A stretch of 32,711 bases of DNA, taken from assembly GCA_016180195.1 (NCBI GenBank), contig JACPBS010000008.1, positions 58,146-90,856 of the forward strand, given 5' to 3'. Below the pieces are notes generated by a model, which was given only the letters and a program-made list of their open reading frames with translations, was not told the origin of the DNA and searched no databases. The position numbers and the translations under genes are program-made. Within the stretch, counting starts at the first letter, position 1, and each line of letters starts with the position of its first letter. Of this stretch, positions 16,009 to 23,549 are shown one piece after another. The stretch is from Candidatus Woesearchaeota archaeon (lineage in GTDB: Archaea > Nanobdellota > Nanobdellia > Woesearchaeales > UBA10216).

Positions 16009-16788
16009 TCACCTCTTCATCCTGTGCGTCCTGATCAGCACTTTTATGTCCGGAGACAAATGGCTTCCGAACACACAGAAAGAAAAGACCACTGCCATCA
16101 GCAGGTACCATAAGGTGTATTTTGGGAAATCTGCGATGGCAAAGAAAGCAATAGCTGCAAAACATGCGACTTGTATTGCTAAAAGGTTTTTTCTTGTGTA
16201 TTTCATTAGCGTCTTGCGGGATTCCCATCCCTTAATATCCTTTTCCATGAGAAAAAACATGGATGCAAACCCGATTGAAAATGCAAGATACGCTAAAACA
16301 AGCATGAATGGGATATCGCTCACTACAAGGAAGATTCCCATCATCAATCTCAGCGGGTGTGTCAAGCTGTTGAAAAGTATGTCAAGATACGGTATTTTCT
16401 TGGCGATAAAAGTGAATGCCAGGTTGCACCCTATAAAGATGGAAAAAATGTAGACGAACGCCATGCCGAAGAAGATGTAAGCTGCCGCAAGCCCTGCAAT
16501 GATGAACGCCGTGGCAAAGATCCAGGCTGATTCAGGGCTTACCTTCTTTGATGGCAAGGGCCTGTGCTTTTTTATCGAATTCTTTGCATCAGATTCCATG
16601 TCTGCTATGTCATTTATTGTATAAAGCCCCCCATAGAGCAGGACATTAAATGCGATGTAGAGCATAAGCAGCGATTTCGCCAGCAGCAGTGAAAGCCCGT
16701 CTGAAAATGCGATGGCCCCAAGTATCACTGCCAAAAACGTTACATGGTACTTGAACCTTATCAGCCTAATGTAATCCCAGCATGCCAC
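16009..16788 (-). CDS. UbiA-family membrane prenyltransferase
   Basis: The product has 259 residues and 7-9 membrane helices. The first Asp-rich motif N-D-I-A-D-M-E-S-D (59-67) is followed by the typical K-x-R-P-L-P (74-79). The second Asp motif, near residues 130-145, is weak. The family joins isoprenoid chains to an acceptor: quinone ring, heme, glycerol phosphate (DGGGP synthase in archaea) or phosphoribose (DPPR synthase). The start codon is GTG at 16788, inside the preceding PAP2 gene (23-bp overlap). The UbiA-PAP2 pairing recalls the mycobacterial decaprenyl-phosphoribose pathway and favours a polyprenyl-phosphosugar product, but the archaeal DGGGP synthase role cannot be excluded. Confidence 0.88.
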   Translation of the reverse strand: MACWDYIRLIRFKYHVTFLAVILGAIAFSDGLSLLLAKSLLMLYIAFNVLLYGGLYTINDIADMESDAKNSIKKHRPLPSKKVSPESAWIFATAFIIAGLAAAYIFFGMAFVYIFSIFIGCNLAFTFIAKKIPYLDILFNSLTHPLRLMMGIFLVVSDIPFMLVLAYLAFSIGFASMFFLMEKDIKGWESRKTLMKYTRKNLLAIQVACFAAIAFFAIADFPKYTLWYLLMAVVFSFCVFGSHLSPDIKVLIRTHRMKR

Positions 16789-17239
16789 CCGACAACACCC
16801 ATATAAACGTGCTTACCAGTGCCGATAAAAAGGCACCGCCCAATACATCCACCGGAAAATGCTCCTTAAGATAAATCCTCGAATAAGCAACCCCTAAAGT
16901 AAGCAGGGCCGTGACTGCAAAAAGCATGAAGTCGCCATACTTAAAATTCACCATCATAGAAACTGCGGCAATCCTGGCAGTATGGATGCTGGGGAAGCTG
17001 CCTGCATCATACCTTTCGTAAAGGCTCTTGGCTCTTCTCGGAATCGGCCTGCTCTTCGGATATGCCAGCTTTATTGCGGCACATGCAATCTCAACAAGGA
17101 CCAGCGCGGATAATAATGCAATTGAAAAATCGAAGTCGATGCGCATAAAAAAAAGCAGGACTATTGAATAAAAAGCAGGCATTCCGAATAACGTCATTGA
17201 ATTAAAAAAGTCATTAATCAGGTGCTTGTGCAATTTCAT
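16766..17239 (-). CDS. PAP2-family membrane phosphatase
   Basis: The product has 157 residues and about 5 membrane helices. All three catalytic motifs of the PAP2/lipid phosphatase superfamily are intact: K57-x6-R64-P65, P83-S-I-H86 and S120-R-x5-H127-x3-D131. It would remove a phosphate from a lipid or polyprenyl phosphate at the membrane. The gene overlaps the start of the UbiA gene by 23 bp, so the two are coupled and likely act in sequence. Its TATA box (17261-17270) contains the stop codon of the upstream alpha/beta hydrolase. Confidence 0.92.
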   Translation of the reverse strand: MKLHKHLINDFFNSMTLFGMPAFYSIVLLFFMRIDFDFSIALLSALVLVEIACAAIKLAYPKSRPIPRRAKSLYERYDAGSFPSIHTARIAAVSMMVNFKYGDFMLFAVTALLTLGVAYSRIYLKEHFPVDVLGGAFLSALVSTFIWVLSGGMLGLH

Positions 17240-17260
17240 TTTATTACCGGCAACTGCGCT

Positions 17261-17270
17261 GTTTATAAAC
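17261..17270 (-). promoter_or_regulatory. TATA box of the PAP2-UbiA operon containing an upstream stop codon
   Basis: On the minus strand GTTTATAAAC is centred about 26 bases before the PAP2 ATG. Its TAA (17263-17265) is also the stop codon of the hydrolase gene. Confidence 0.6.
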
Positions 17271-18075
17271 CTTTTTGGGCCAAGAAGCCCAATATCTTTT
17301 TTTTAACCGCTTCAAAATTATTTATGACTAGCATATGATTTGCCTCGGGTATTATCGCGAATTTCGAATGTTTCACATGCTTGTGGATAATTCTTGAAAC
17401 AGGGATTGGAAAAACAGTATCCATGCCGCCTACGATAACCAGGCAGGGGACCTTTATGCTTTTCAATACGCCGATGCTGTTCAGGCCAACGAAGTTCTGG
17501 AAAGAAAAGAACCACGAATTAAAGGAAGTGTTACTGATGTCAGACCATATCCTTCTCGGACTCCAGCACGTTGTGCCCTTGAAAGCCTCAAAATCCCTGC
17601 GAGACTGCATCGGTCCCAAATGCTTCTTCTCCAGGATCAGGTTAAGAAGCTTGTGAAGCCCGGTAGGAGCTATCATCTTTACGCCTGTCGGGGCTTTGAA
17701 AGTTGTATCAATCAGGATGTAAGCTTTCGCCTTGTTAGGAAACAACTTCTGGAAATTAATCGCAACGATCCCTCCGAAGCAATGGCCAATAAGTACAAAA
17801 TCACTCACCCCTTCACTTTCCAGGATGAAGTGAAGATCCCTTGAAAAATTGTCCAGCGCGTAAAAGTGCCTTTTGTTCGGCCTTCCCGACATCCCGTGCC
17901 CTCTATAATCCACTGCGAGCGTAGAATACCCTTTGCGGCCGAAAAACCTCAAGTATTTTTCCCAAACCGCCAGATCCCCCCCAAGCCCATGAAGAAAAAC
18001 AAGGCATGTTTTAAACCTCTTCCTTATTCTGTAATTTATCAAGACATCATCAAAGCTTACTGCTTTTTTTTCCAT
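17263..18075 (-). CDS. Alpha/beta hydrolase with Cys at the nucleophile position
   Basis: From the ATG at 18075 the product has 270 residues. A TTG five codons upstream is possible, but the ATG has AGGTG 4 bases before it and a TATA box about 27 bases upstream. Fold landmarks are L-V-F-L-H-G-L-G-G-D (oxyanion region), D-Y-R-G-H-G-M-S-G, the nucleophile elbow G-H-C-F-G-G with C99 in place of Ser, the acid in V-G-G-M-D-T-V-F-P and His in E-A-N-H-M-L. A Cys nucleophile is known in dienelactone hydrolases and PHA synthases, so this may be active on thioesters or lactones, or have another role. It has no signal peptide. It is divergent from deoxyhypusine synthase and just upstream of PAP2-UbiA. 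Confidence 0.87.
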   Translation of the reverse strand: MEKKAVSFDDVLINYRIRKRFKTCLVFLHGLGGDLAVWEKYLRFFGRKGYSTLAVDYRGHGMSGRPNKRHFYALDNFSRDLHFILESEGVSDFVLIGHCFGGIVAINFQKLFPNKAKAYILIDTTFKAPTGVKMIAPTGLHKLLNLILEKKHLGPMQSRRDFEAFKGTTCWSPRRIWSDISNTSFNSWFFSFQNFVGLNSIGVLKSIKVPCLVIVGGMDTVFPIPVSRIIHKHVKHSKFAIIPEANHMLVINNFEAVKKKILGFLAQKGL

Positions 18076-18095
18076 CGGCACCTGCTGCAAATCCT

Positions 18096-18130
18096 GATTT
18101 TATAAATTTGCTGACAAACTTTTATATATC
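18096..18130. promoter_or_regulatory. Divergent promoters, hydrolase and deoxyhypusine synthase
   Basis: A minus-strand TATA box (AAATTTATAAAATC, 18096-18109) is centred 27 bases before the hydrolase ATG. A plus-strand box (TTTATATATC, 18121-18130) is centred 26 bases before the deoxyhypusine synthase ATG. Both spacings imply leaderless or very short-leader transcripts. Confidence 0.65.
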
Positions 18131-18150
18131 ATCTTTGTTCCTAAAACGAA

Positions 18151-19065
18151 ATGCAAAGAAAAGTCTCCCAAATCAACACCGAGAAAGGAATGACAGTCAA
18201 TGAGCTGGTGAAGGAAATGTCAGGCTCTGGAGTTATGGGCGCAGGCAGCCTCGCAAGGTCCGTTGACATACTCGAATCAATGATAAAGGACAAGGAATGC
18301 AGGGTCTTCTTCGGCCAGGCAGGGGCAATGGTTCCGGGCGGCATGAGAAACATACTGATAGACATGATTGAATCAGGATGGATCCATGTATTCGTGACAA
18401 CAGGAGCAACACTGACGCATGACATAGTCGAATCACTGGGCATAGGACATTACCAGGGATCGCCCCATGAGGACGATGAGAAACTCCATAAAAAAGGGCT
18501 GGACAGGATGTATGACAGCTACATGCCTGATTCTGCTTATCCCAAAATGGAGGATTTCCTGAATCAGGCAATAGCAGGTATGGAAACAGGGAAAACCTCG
18601 ATAAAGGATTTCCTCCAGGACATTGGCGAAAAAATCAAAGGCCCATCAATCCTTGCATCATGTGCCCGTAAAAAAATCCCTGTATTCTGCCCGGCACTTG
18701 CAGATTCAGGATTGGGCATTCAGGCATGGGGCATGGTCAGGAAAAAAAAGATAGAAGTATCCGCGTTTGATGACCTGAATGACATCATTGACATCTCCTG
18801 GACTGCGAAGAAAAAAGGGGTCTTTTACGTTGGCGGGGGCGTGCCTAAAAACTTCATACAGCAGGCAATGCAGTTCAGCAGGCAGGCGGACTATGCGGTA
18901 CAGATAACCACAGACAGGCCGGAGCCAGGAGGAAGCTCGGGGGCTCCGCTTCGCGAAGGCATTTCATGGGGAAAGCTTGGGGCAAAATCAATGCACGCTG
19001 ACCTTTTCTGCGATGCAACAATCGCGCTTCCAATAATCCATGCAGCACTTAAGGAGAGGCTATGA
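18151..19065 (+). CDS. dys: Deoxyhypusine synthase
   Basis: The enzyme uses NAD and spermidine to convert a lysine of translation factor aIF5A to deoxyhypusine. The product has 304 residues, typical for archaea. Conserved segments seen are G-A-G-S-L-A-R-S-V-D-I, T-T-G-A-T-L-T-H-D, H-E-D-D-E-K-L-H, P-V-F-C-P-A-L-A-D-S-G-L-G and the active-site E-G-I-S-W-G-K-L-G with K275 as the imine-forming lysine. The ATG is 26 bases after a TATA box. The stop overlaps the ATG of the next gene by 4 bases (ATGA), so the next gene is coupled. Some archaeal paralogues act on other substrates (homospermidine synthase-like), but the active-site block fits true Dys. Confidence 0.93.
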   Translation: MQRKVSQINTEKGMTVNELVKEMSGSGVMGAGSLARSVDILESMIKDKECRVFFGQAGAMVPGGMRNILIDMIESGWIHVFVTTGATLTHDIVESLGIGHYQGSPHEDDEKLHKKGLDRMYDSYMPDSAYPKMEDFLNQAIAGMETGKTSIKDFLQDIGEKIKGPSILASCARKKIPVFCPALADSGLGIQAWGMVRKKKIEVSAFDDLNDIIDISWTAKKKGVFYVGGGVPKNFIQQAMQFSRQADYAVQITTDRPEPGGSSGAPLREGISWGKLGAKSMHADLFCDATIALPIIHAALKERL

Positions 19066-19334
19066 AGGACCTAAAATCATTCGTATCGAAAACCAAAGTC
19101 AGGCTAATGAAGCCTGTTTTTGTTGTAGTTGAGGTAAAAACATCAAAAGCCAACCTTTCATTCAGCCCTTTTGTGGAAGTTAATGAAGGTAAAGCAACAA
19201 CCATGATCATTGATATTAAACACAAGAGGCTTCTAAAAACCCAAAAAGATTCTTTGCCTCATAGGGCAATACTGCTGGATGCTGTTCTGCCTTTTGGCCT
19301 TGTTGGATACGAATTTTGTCAAAAGTGTGCCTAA
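19062..19334 (+). CDS. Small protein between dys and tatD, function unknown
   Basis: The product has 90 residues. It overlaps the dys stop by ATGA and its own TAA directly abuts the tatD ATG, so it is a coupled middle gene of an operon. The sequence is mostly beta-like (P-V-F-V-V-V-E-V-K, A-T-T-M-I-I-D-I) with a Lys-rich centre, and ends in an F-C-Q-K-C-A tail whose two Cys could bind metal or form a disulfide. It has no signal peptide. I do not recognise the family. Tight coupling on both sides argues that it is real. Confidence 0.7.
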   Translation: MKDLKSFVSKTKVRLMKPVFVVVEVKTSKANLSFSPFVEVNEGKATTMIIDIKHKRLLKTQKDSLPHRAILLDAVLPFGLVGYEFCQKCA

Positions 19335-20081
19335 ATGATTTACGCAGACATTCACGCCCATCTTGACCTTTTCCCTGAAGTTGAACTTGCAGCGGTTCTG
19401 GAGCGAGCAGAACGCTCAGGGATCAAAAGGATCATAACGTGCGGCATTGACTTAAAGAGCAACAGGTCAGCACTCAAGATCGCGGAAAAACATGATCTGG
19501 TAAAGCCCGCACTCGGAATTTACCCTGCTGCGGGTGTCAGTCTTTCTGACGACGAGATCGAATCCGAAATATCCTTTATCAGAAGCAAAGACATCATTGC
19601 GGTCGCTGAGATAGGGCTTGATTACCATGAATGCCTTCCGGAGACATTTCCAAAGCAAAAAGAGGTTTTGGCCAAGCAGCTTTCCCTTGCCAGGCAGCTC
19701 GATAAGCCTGTTGTTGTCCATACAAGGAAGGCTGAGGCTGACACTGTTGAAATGCTTATCAACTCGGGTTCAAAAAAGGTTGTGCTTCATTGCTTCATGG
19801 GCAAGCTGGAGCTTGTAAAAAAGGCAGTTGATGCAGGATTTCATTTTTCCATTCCACTCATCATCTCAAGAAGCAGCCACTTCAGGAAGCTTGCTGAAGC
19901 AGTCCCTCTTAACAGGCTGCTCACAGAAACAGACGCGCCTTTCCTAAGCCCAATGCCCGGAACCAGGAGCGAGCCAGCCATGATTCAGGAAACAATAAGG
20001 GAAATAGCCAAAATAAAAGGACTGACAGAAGAAGACTGTGCCAACATCTTGTATTCCAACCAACAAAAACTATTCTTATAA
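19335..20081 (+). CDS. tatD: TatD-family metal-dependent deoxyribonuclease
   Basis: The product has 248 residues, the typical TatD length. Metal ligands of the amidohydrolase-type barrel are present: D-I-H-A-H (H7, H9), A-E-I-G-L-D-Y (Glu and Asp), V-V-H-T-R, L-H-C-F-M-G and T-E-T-D-A-P. Family members degrade DNA or repair oxidised 3' ends. It is the last gene of the dys operon and ends 8 bases from the convergent ClpX-like gene. Confidence 0.93.
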   Translation: MIYADIHAHLDLFPEVELAAVLERAERSGIKRIITCGIDLKSNRSALKIAEKHDLVKPALGIYPAAGVSLSDDEIESEISFIRSKDIIAVAEIGLDYHECLPETFPKQKEVLAKQLSLARQLDKPVVVHTRKAEADTVEMLINSGSKKVVLHCFMGKLELVKKAVDAGFHFSIPLIISRSSHFRKLAEAVPLNRLLTETDAPFLSPMPGTRSEPAMIQETIREIAKIKGLTEEDCANILYSNQQKLFL

Positions 20082-20089
20082 ACTTATAA

Positions 20090-21685
20090 TCAAAGCTCGC
20101 ATACCAAATCGGGCGTCACCCTGATCACATTGTTGCCATCAGCAAAGTTCCCGGGATCAAACATGATATCAGTGAATAACCTATGGCAGATTGCATCCAG
20201 GCCCCTGGCACCGGTTTCTTCAGGGCACAGGAGGGCTATCTTCTCAGGGGTTCCGGGAGCTATTAACAGCTCATAGCCCCTAAGCCTCAGCATTTCAGTT
20301 ATGCTTGTGATCACAGACCTCTTAGCCTCTGTCAAAATCCTGACCTTATCTTCTACAGTTAATGGACGAAACACGGCAGTGAAGGGAAGCCTGGATACAA
20401 GCTCAGGCATCAACCCATATGCAATAAGGTCTCTTGGCTCAACCCTTGAAAGGGCATAACTATCCTCGCATGCTCCATCACTGAGGAATCCAAGCCTCCT
20501 CTGGCCTATGCCGAGCCTCCTCCTGATAATTGATTCCAAAGATGAATTAGTGCCACCCCCATAAAAAGCCCCTGCTGCGACAAACAAAATATTCCGGGTG
20601 TTTAAGGCATATTTCCTATCCTTGCCGGTTTGGACAGTAGCCTCCTCAACCCACCCTATCAATTCAGACTGTAGCTTCTCACCAAACCCATTAACTCCAT
20701 GCTCGTCACGGGCCAGCTTGTCGATCTCATCAAAAAATACGACCCCGAAAGGAATCTCGCTTGTAGTCTTGGCTCTCATCTGGCCCAGAACGCTTGAAAG
20801 ATTATCACCGACATACCCCTCACTGGACTTCCCTGTGACTTTTGTCTGCAAAAAAGGGAGACACGCATTTTCCGCAAGCAATGAGACCATATAAGTCTTG
20901 CCCACTCCTGTAGGCCCAACAAGCAGCAAATTTTCCTTCCTCATACCCTTTCCCTGGTTCCTGACAAAAAGCATGTAATCGCAGAAAGCAACAGCAACAC
21001 ATTTTTTTGCCTCATCCTGCCCGATGATGTACTGATCCAGGTAAGAAACTATGGACTTCGGACTTTCCCAATTAATCCCCTTTCTGGCAATATTATCCGG
21101 TTGTCGCAATGTACTGCTTTGTCCAGCAGGCTTAGACCTGCTAAGAAGACCCCTTATTTGCGTGCCTGATGCTGTAATGTTATAACTGGCAGGGGAACCA
21201 GCCCGATTCTTATAAAACCCGATCTGCATGGTAGACTTTTCGTTCTCTGCAATCAGGATAACAGGATGCAATCCATAGGGACCTTCCAGGCCATATACAG
21301 GGTAAGTAAAAACAACTGTTTTTCCCTCCTTTTCGATAGAAGCTTCGAATTCCAAACCGGTCAGCTTCAAGGGAAAATAAAGAACATCATCCTTATGTCT
21401 ATGCTCTTCCACCCCTCCTGAACGGTTAAGCGTGTAATATCTTGCATGCAAAAATTCGGTTCTTTGCACGAAGCCTATAGCGACCTCCGTTAGCTTTCCG
21501 TCAATAGTGAAGCGGCCATGTATAACATCCTTGTTTGTAACAACAGGAAGAATATAAGCCGGGGACTCCGCTTTTTTGTTCCTTGCACAGCCATAACCGA
21601 ACCAAACGCTTTCACTGAATTGAATGCCTCCCAGGGCCTTTTCAAGCTCAGATTCCGGCTCATGCCTGAAGGTTATTCTTCCCAC
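20090..21685 (-). CDS. ClpX-like AAA+ ATPase with an unassigned N-terminal domain
   Basis: The product has 531 residues and a GTG start. Residues from about 206 on match the ClpX core: L-D-Q-Y-I-I-G-Q-D-E-A-K-K, Walker A G-P-T-G-V-G-K-T (257-264), pore-region G-Y-V-G-D, Walker B F-F-D-E-I-D-K-L-A (D319, E320), N-I-L-F-V-A-A-G-A-F, a loop with L-G-F (398-400) at the place of the ClpP-docking I-G-F, V-E-P-R-D-L-I-A-Y-G-L-M-P-E-L, and sensor-2 G-A-R-G-L-D. There is no ClpX zinc finger. Instead, residues 1-205 are beta-rich (L-K-L-T-G-L-E-F-E-A-S, V-V-F-T-Y-P-V-Y-G-L-E) and unknown to me. It probably unfolds proteins for a protease not encoded here. ClpX is uncommon in archaea, so bacterial origin by transfer is possible. 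Confidence 0.85.
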   Translation of the reverse strand: MGRITFRHEPESELEKALGGIQFSESVWFGYGCARNKKAESPAYILPVVTNKDVIHGRFTIDGKLTEVAIGFVQRTEFLHARYYTLNRSGGVEEHRHKDDVLYFPLKLTGLEFEASIEKEGKTVVFTYPVYGLEGPYGLHPVILIAENEKSTMQIGFYKNRAGSPASYNITASGTQIRGLLSRSKPAGQSSTLRQPDNIARKGINWESPKSIVSYLDQYIIGQDEAKKCVAVAFCDYMLFVRNQGKGMRKENLLLVGPTGVGKTYMVSLLAENACLPFLQTKVTGKSSEGYVGDNLSSVLGQMRAKTTSEIPFGVVFFDEIDKLARDEHGVNGFGEKLQSELIGWVEEATVQTGKDRKYALNTRNILFVAAGAFYGGGTNSSLESIIRRRLGIGQRRLGFLSDGACEDSYALSRVEPRDLIAYGLMPELVSRLPFTAVFRPLTVEDKVRILTEAKRSVITSITEMLRLRGYELLIAPGTPEKIALLCPEETGARGLDAICHRLFTDIMFDPGNFADGNNVIRVTPDLVCEL

Positions 21686-21706
21686 ACCTACTGAAAATTC
21701 AGTCCA

Positions 21707-21739
21707 TTATTAAAATTTTTTTAGAAAAGTTTATATAAC
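21707..21739. promoter_or_regulatory. Divergent promoters, ClpX-like gene and membrane protein
   Basis: A minus-strand box (AATTTTAATAA, 21707-21717) is centred 27 bases before the GTG at 21685. A plus-strand box (GTTTATATAAC, 21729-21739) is centred 26 bases before the ATG at 21760. Confidence 0.6.
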
Positions 21740-21759
21740 TCTTTTCCTGATTTTGGCTT

Positions 21760-22341
21760 ATGGCTGCATCCAACTTCGGGAATGCGATTGATTTCTTTGA
21801 CAAGATCGGGATATTTGACGTTGTCATCCCATTCCTCTTTGTGTTCACGATAGTATTTGCAATACTCGAGAAAACACGGATATTCGGAGTCGAAAAGTTC
21901 CCGGGGGGAGAAGAGTACACAAGGAAGAACCTGAATGCCATGACTGCATTCTCAATAGCCTTCTTCGTGATAGCATCTGCAAACCTTGTCCGGGTAATAA
22001 ACGAGGTTGCGGGCAACATGATACTGCTGCTGATAGGCTCAGTATTCTTCCTCATGCTGGTAGGCTCCTTTCACCAGGAGACCAAGGAAGGCTTCTTCCT
22101 GGAGAAAGGGTTCACAAGGAACGCATTCATAGGGATAATGTTCACAGGGCTCGTGGTGATCTTCCTGCACGCGATAAGGACAAAAGACGGCAAGACGTGG
22201 CTTGACCAGATATTCGAATGGATCAGGGACTTTGGAGTGAATGATGCAGTGCCTTCCATAGTGCTGGCATTGGTAATGATTGGCCTGATCCTGTACATAA
22301 CCCAGTCACCAAAAGCACCTGAAGGGCAAGCAGGCAAATGA
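21760..22341 (+). CDS. Four-helix membrane protein A of a paralogous trio
   Basis: The product has 193 residues. Four membrane helices lie at about residues 20-37, 60-85, 87-103 and 123-140, with a fifth near 165-183. The first block, I-G-I-F-D-V-V-I-P-F-L-F-V-F-T-I-V, is followed by a loop with K-T-R-I-F-G and then N-L-N-A-M-T-A-F-S-I-A-F. The same block order recurs in the next two genes, which are similar in size, so the three look like an ancient tandem duplication. I know no function. The trio heads the region that also encodes a FlaI-type ATPase and FlaJ-type membrane protein, so a role in that machine is plausible. The start is supported by a TATA box 26 bases upstream. Confidence 0.82.
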   Translation: MAASNFGNAIDFFDKIGIFDVVIPFLFVFTIVFAILEKTRIFGVEKFPGGEEYTRKNLNAMTAFSIAFFVIASANLVRVINEVAGNMILLLIGSVFFLMLVGSFHQETKEGFFLEKGFTRNAFIGIMFTGLVVIFLHAIRTKDGKTWLDQIFEWIRDFGVNDAVPSIVLALVMIGLILYITQSPKAPEGQAGK

Positions 22342-22393
22342 TTAAATTTTTAAAGAGGCACGTCTAAAATTCATCAAAAAGCGGTGATATGAT

Positions 22394-22984
22394 TTGGCTG
22401 AAGGGTTCAACGATGTTTTTTTAATGCTGGATAGCCTTGGGGTCCTTGATTCACTCCTGCCATTCCTTCTCATATTTACGATAATATACGCGATTTTAAA
22501 CAAGACAAAAATAATCGGCGAGGGGAGGAAGAATTTTAACGTAATAGTGGCGCTGACACTTTCCTTGATGGTGGTTATACCTCACATAACAGGAAGGTAT
22601 CCCAATCCGCAAAGCGACCCTGTGGTGATAATCAACACGGCCATTCCAAACATATCAGTCATAATAGTGGCGATCCTGGCAGTCCTGCTCATCATAGGTA
22701 TTTTCGGGAAGAACCTGGATATCGCAGGAACATCCCTTGCAGGATGGGTCGGCATCGGGGCGTTCATAGCTGTTGCTTGGATCTTCGGATCCGCAGCCGG
22801 GTTTTTCGGGGAAGGCTTCTTGGCATTGCCCGCATTCCTCCAGGACCCTGACACGCAGGCGCTAATAGTCATGATACTTGTGTTCGGCCTCATAATAATG
22901 TTCATAACATCTGAAAGGGAAGGTCCTAGCGTAACAGGAGGGCTCGGGAAACTCATCGATGGGATCGGCCGATCAATAAAATAA
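22394..22984 (+). CDS. Four-helix membrane protein B of a paralogous trio
   Basis: The product has 196 residues. It starts at TTG (22394): GGTGAT at 22383-22388 lies 5 bases upstream, and the ATG at 22389 is out of frame. L-G-V-L-D-S-L-L-P-F-L-L-I-F-T-I-I-Y aligns by eye with protein A, including the following N-K-T-K-I-I-G and N-F-N-V-I-V-A-L-T-L-S. Further helices lie at about 87-107, 115-137 and 150-170. Long Ile/Val/Ala stretches with Gly suggest tightly packed helices. The next gene starts 4 bases after the stop. Its function is unknown and its context is shared with the pilus-like cluster. Confidence 0.8.
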   Translation: MAEGFNDVFLMLDSLGVLDSLLPFLLIFTIIYAILNKTKIIGEGRKNFNVIVALTLSLMVVIPHITGRYPNPQSDPVVIINTAIPNISVIIVAILAVLLIIGIFGKNLDIAGTSLAGWVGIGAFIAVAWIFGSAAGFFGEGFLALPAFLQDPDTQALIVMILVFGLIIMFITSEREGPSVTGGLGKLIDGIGRSIK

Positions 22985-22988
22985 TAAA

Positions 22989-23546
22989 ATGGCAACTGTC
23001 CTCGACTTGTCCTTGTTGAACACATTCATGCCAGTATTCAGCTGGATTTTCTCATTCCTCCTGGTTTACGGGTTCCTTGAAGTGACACAGATATTCAAGA
23101 ACAGGGGAATCCATGCCATGATTGCCTTTGTGTTCTCGATCATGGTCGCCATATCAGGAACTGCGACAGCCACGATAACTGCAATGACACCATGGTTCCT
23201 GATAATGATATTCTTCATATTCATGGTTTACCTGATCTCAAACTTCATGGGCATTGGCACTTCAGAAATCCTCGGGGCCATAGGAGGGAAGGGTGCAGTA
23301 TGGTGGATATTGATAATAGGATTCATAATACTGGCATCCGGATTAAGCCAGACCTTTGGACAGAATCTCCTGGCTGCCCGCCAGGGAGGCAACGCCACAG
23401 AGGTTCCAACAACAACCGGACCTGGCTCAACCCATGGGCAGGCAGTGCTTTTCGTGTTCTCAAACCCAAAAGTGCTAGGAATGGTGCTGATCTTCTTCAT
23501 AGCTGCGCTGACAGTGGCAATGATGACAAGCCCTGTCAAGCCTTGA
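22989..23546 (+). CDS. Four-helix membrane protein C of a paralogous trio
   Basis: The product has 185 residues and lacks the charged N-terminal run of the other two. The helix F-S-W-I-F-S-F-L-L-V-Y-G-F-L-E-V-T-Q-I-F aligns with the first block of A and B, then N-R-G-I-H-A-M-I-A-F-V-F-S-I-M-V-A matches their second. Helices follow at about 62-82 and 98-118, then a Gly/Thr-rich outside-type loop and a last helix at about 162-180. It is the last of the plus-strand trio and ends 3 bases from a convergent coiled-coil gene. Confidence 0.8.
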   Translation: MATVLDLSLLNTFMPVFSWIFSFLLVYGFLEVTQIFKNRGIHAMIAFVFSIMVAISGTATATITAMTPWFLIMIFFIFMVYLISNFMGIGTSEILGAIGGKGAVWWILIIGFIILASGLSQTFGQNLLAARQGGNATEVPTTTGPGSTHGQAVLFVFSNPKVLGMVLIFFIAALTVAMMTSPVKP

Positions 23547-23549
23547 GCC

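Noticed and set aside
15770-16228. 152-codon minus-strand frame across the ubiA end and the hairpin cluster
   Set aside because: It overlaps the UbiA gene in another frame and runs through perfect inverted repeats, with no recognisable product.
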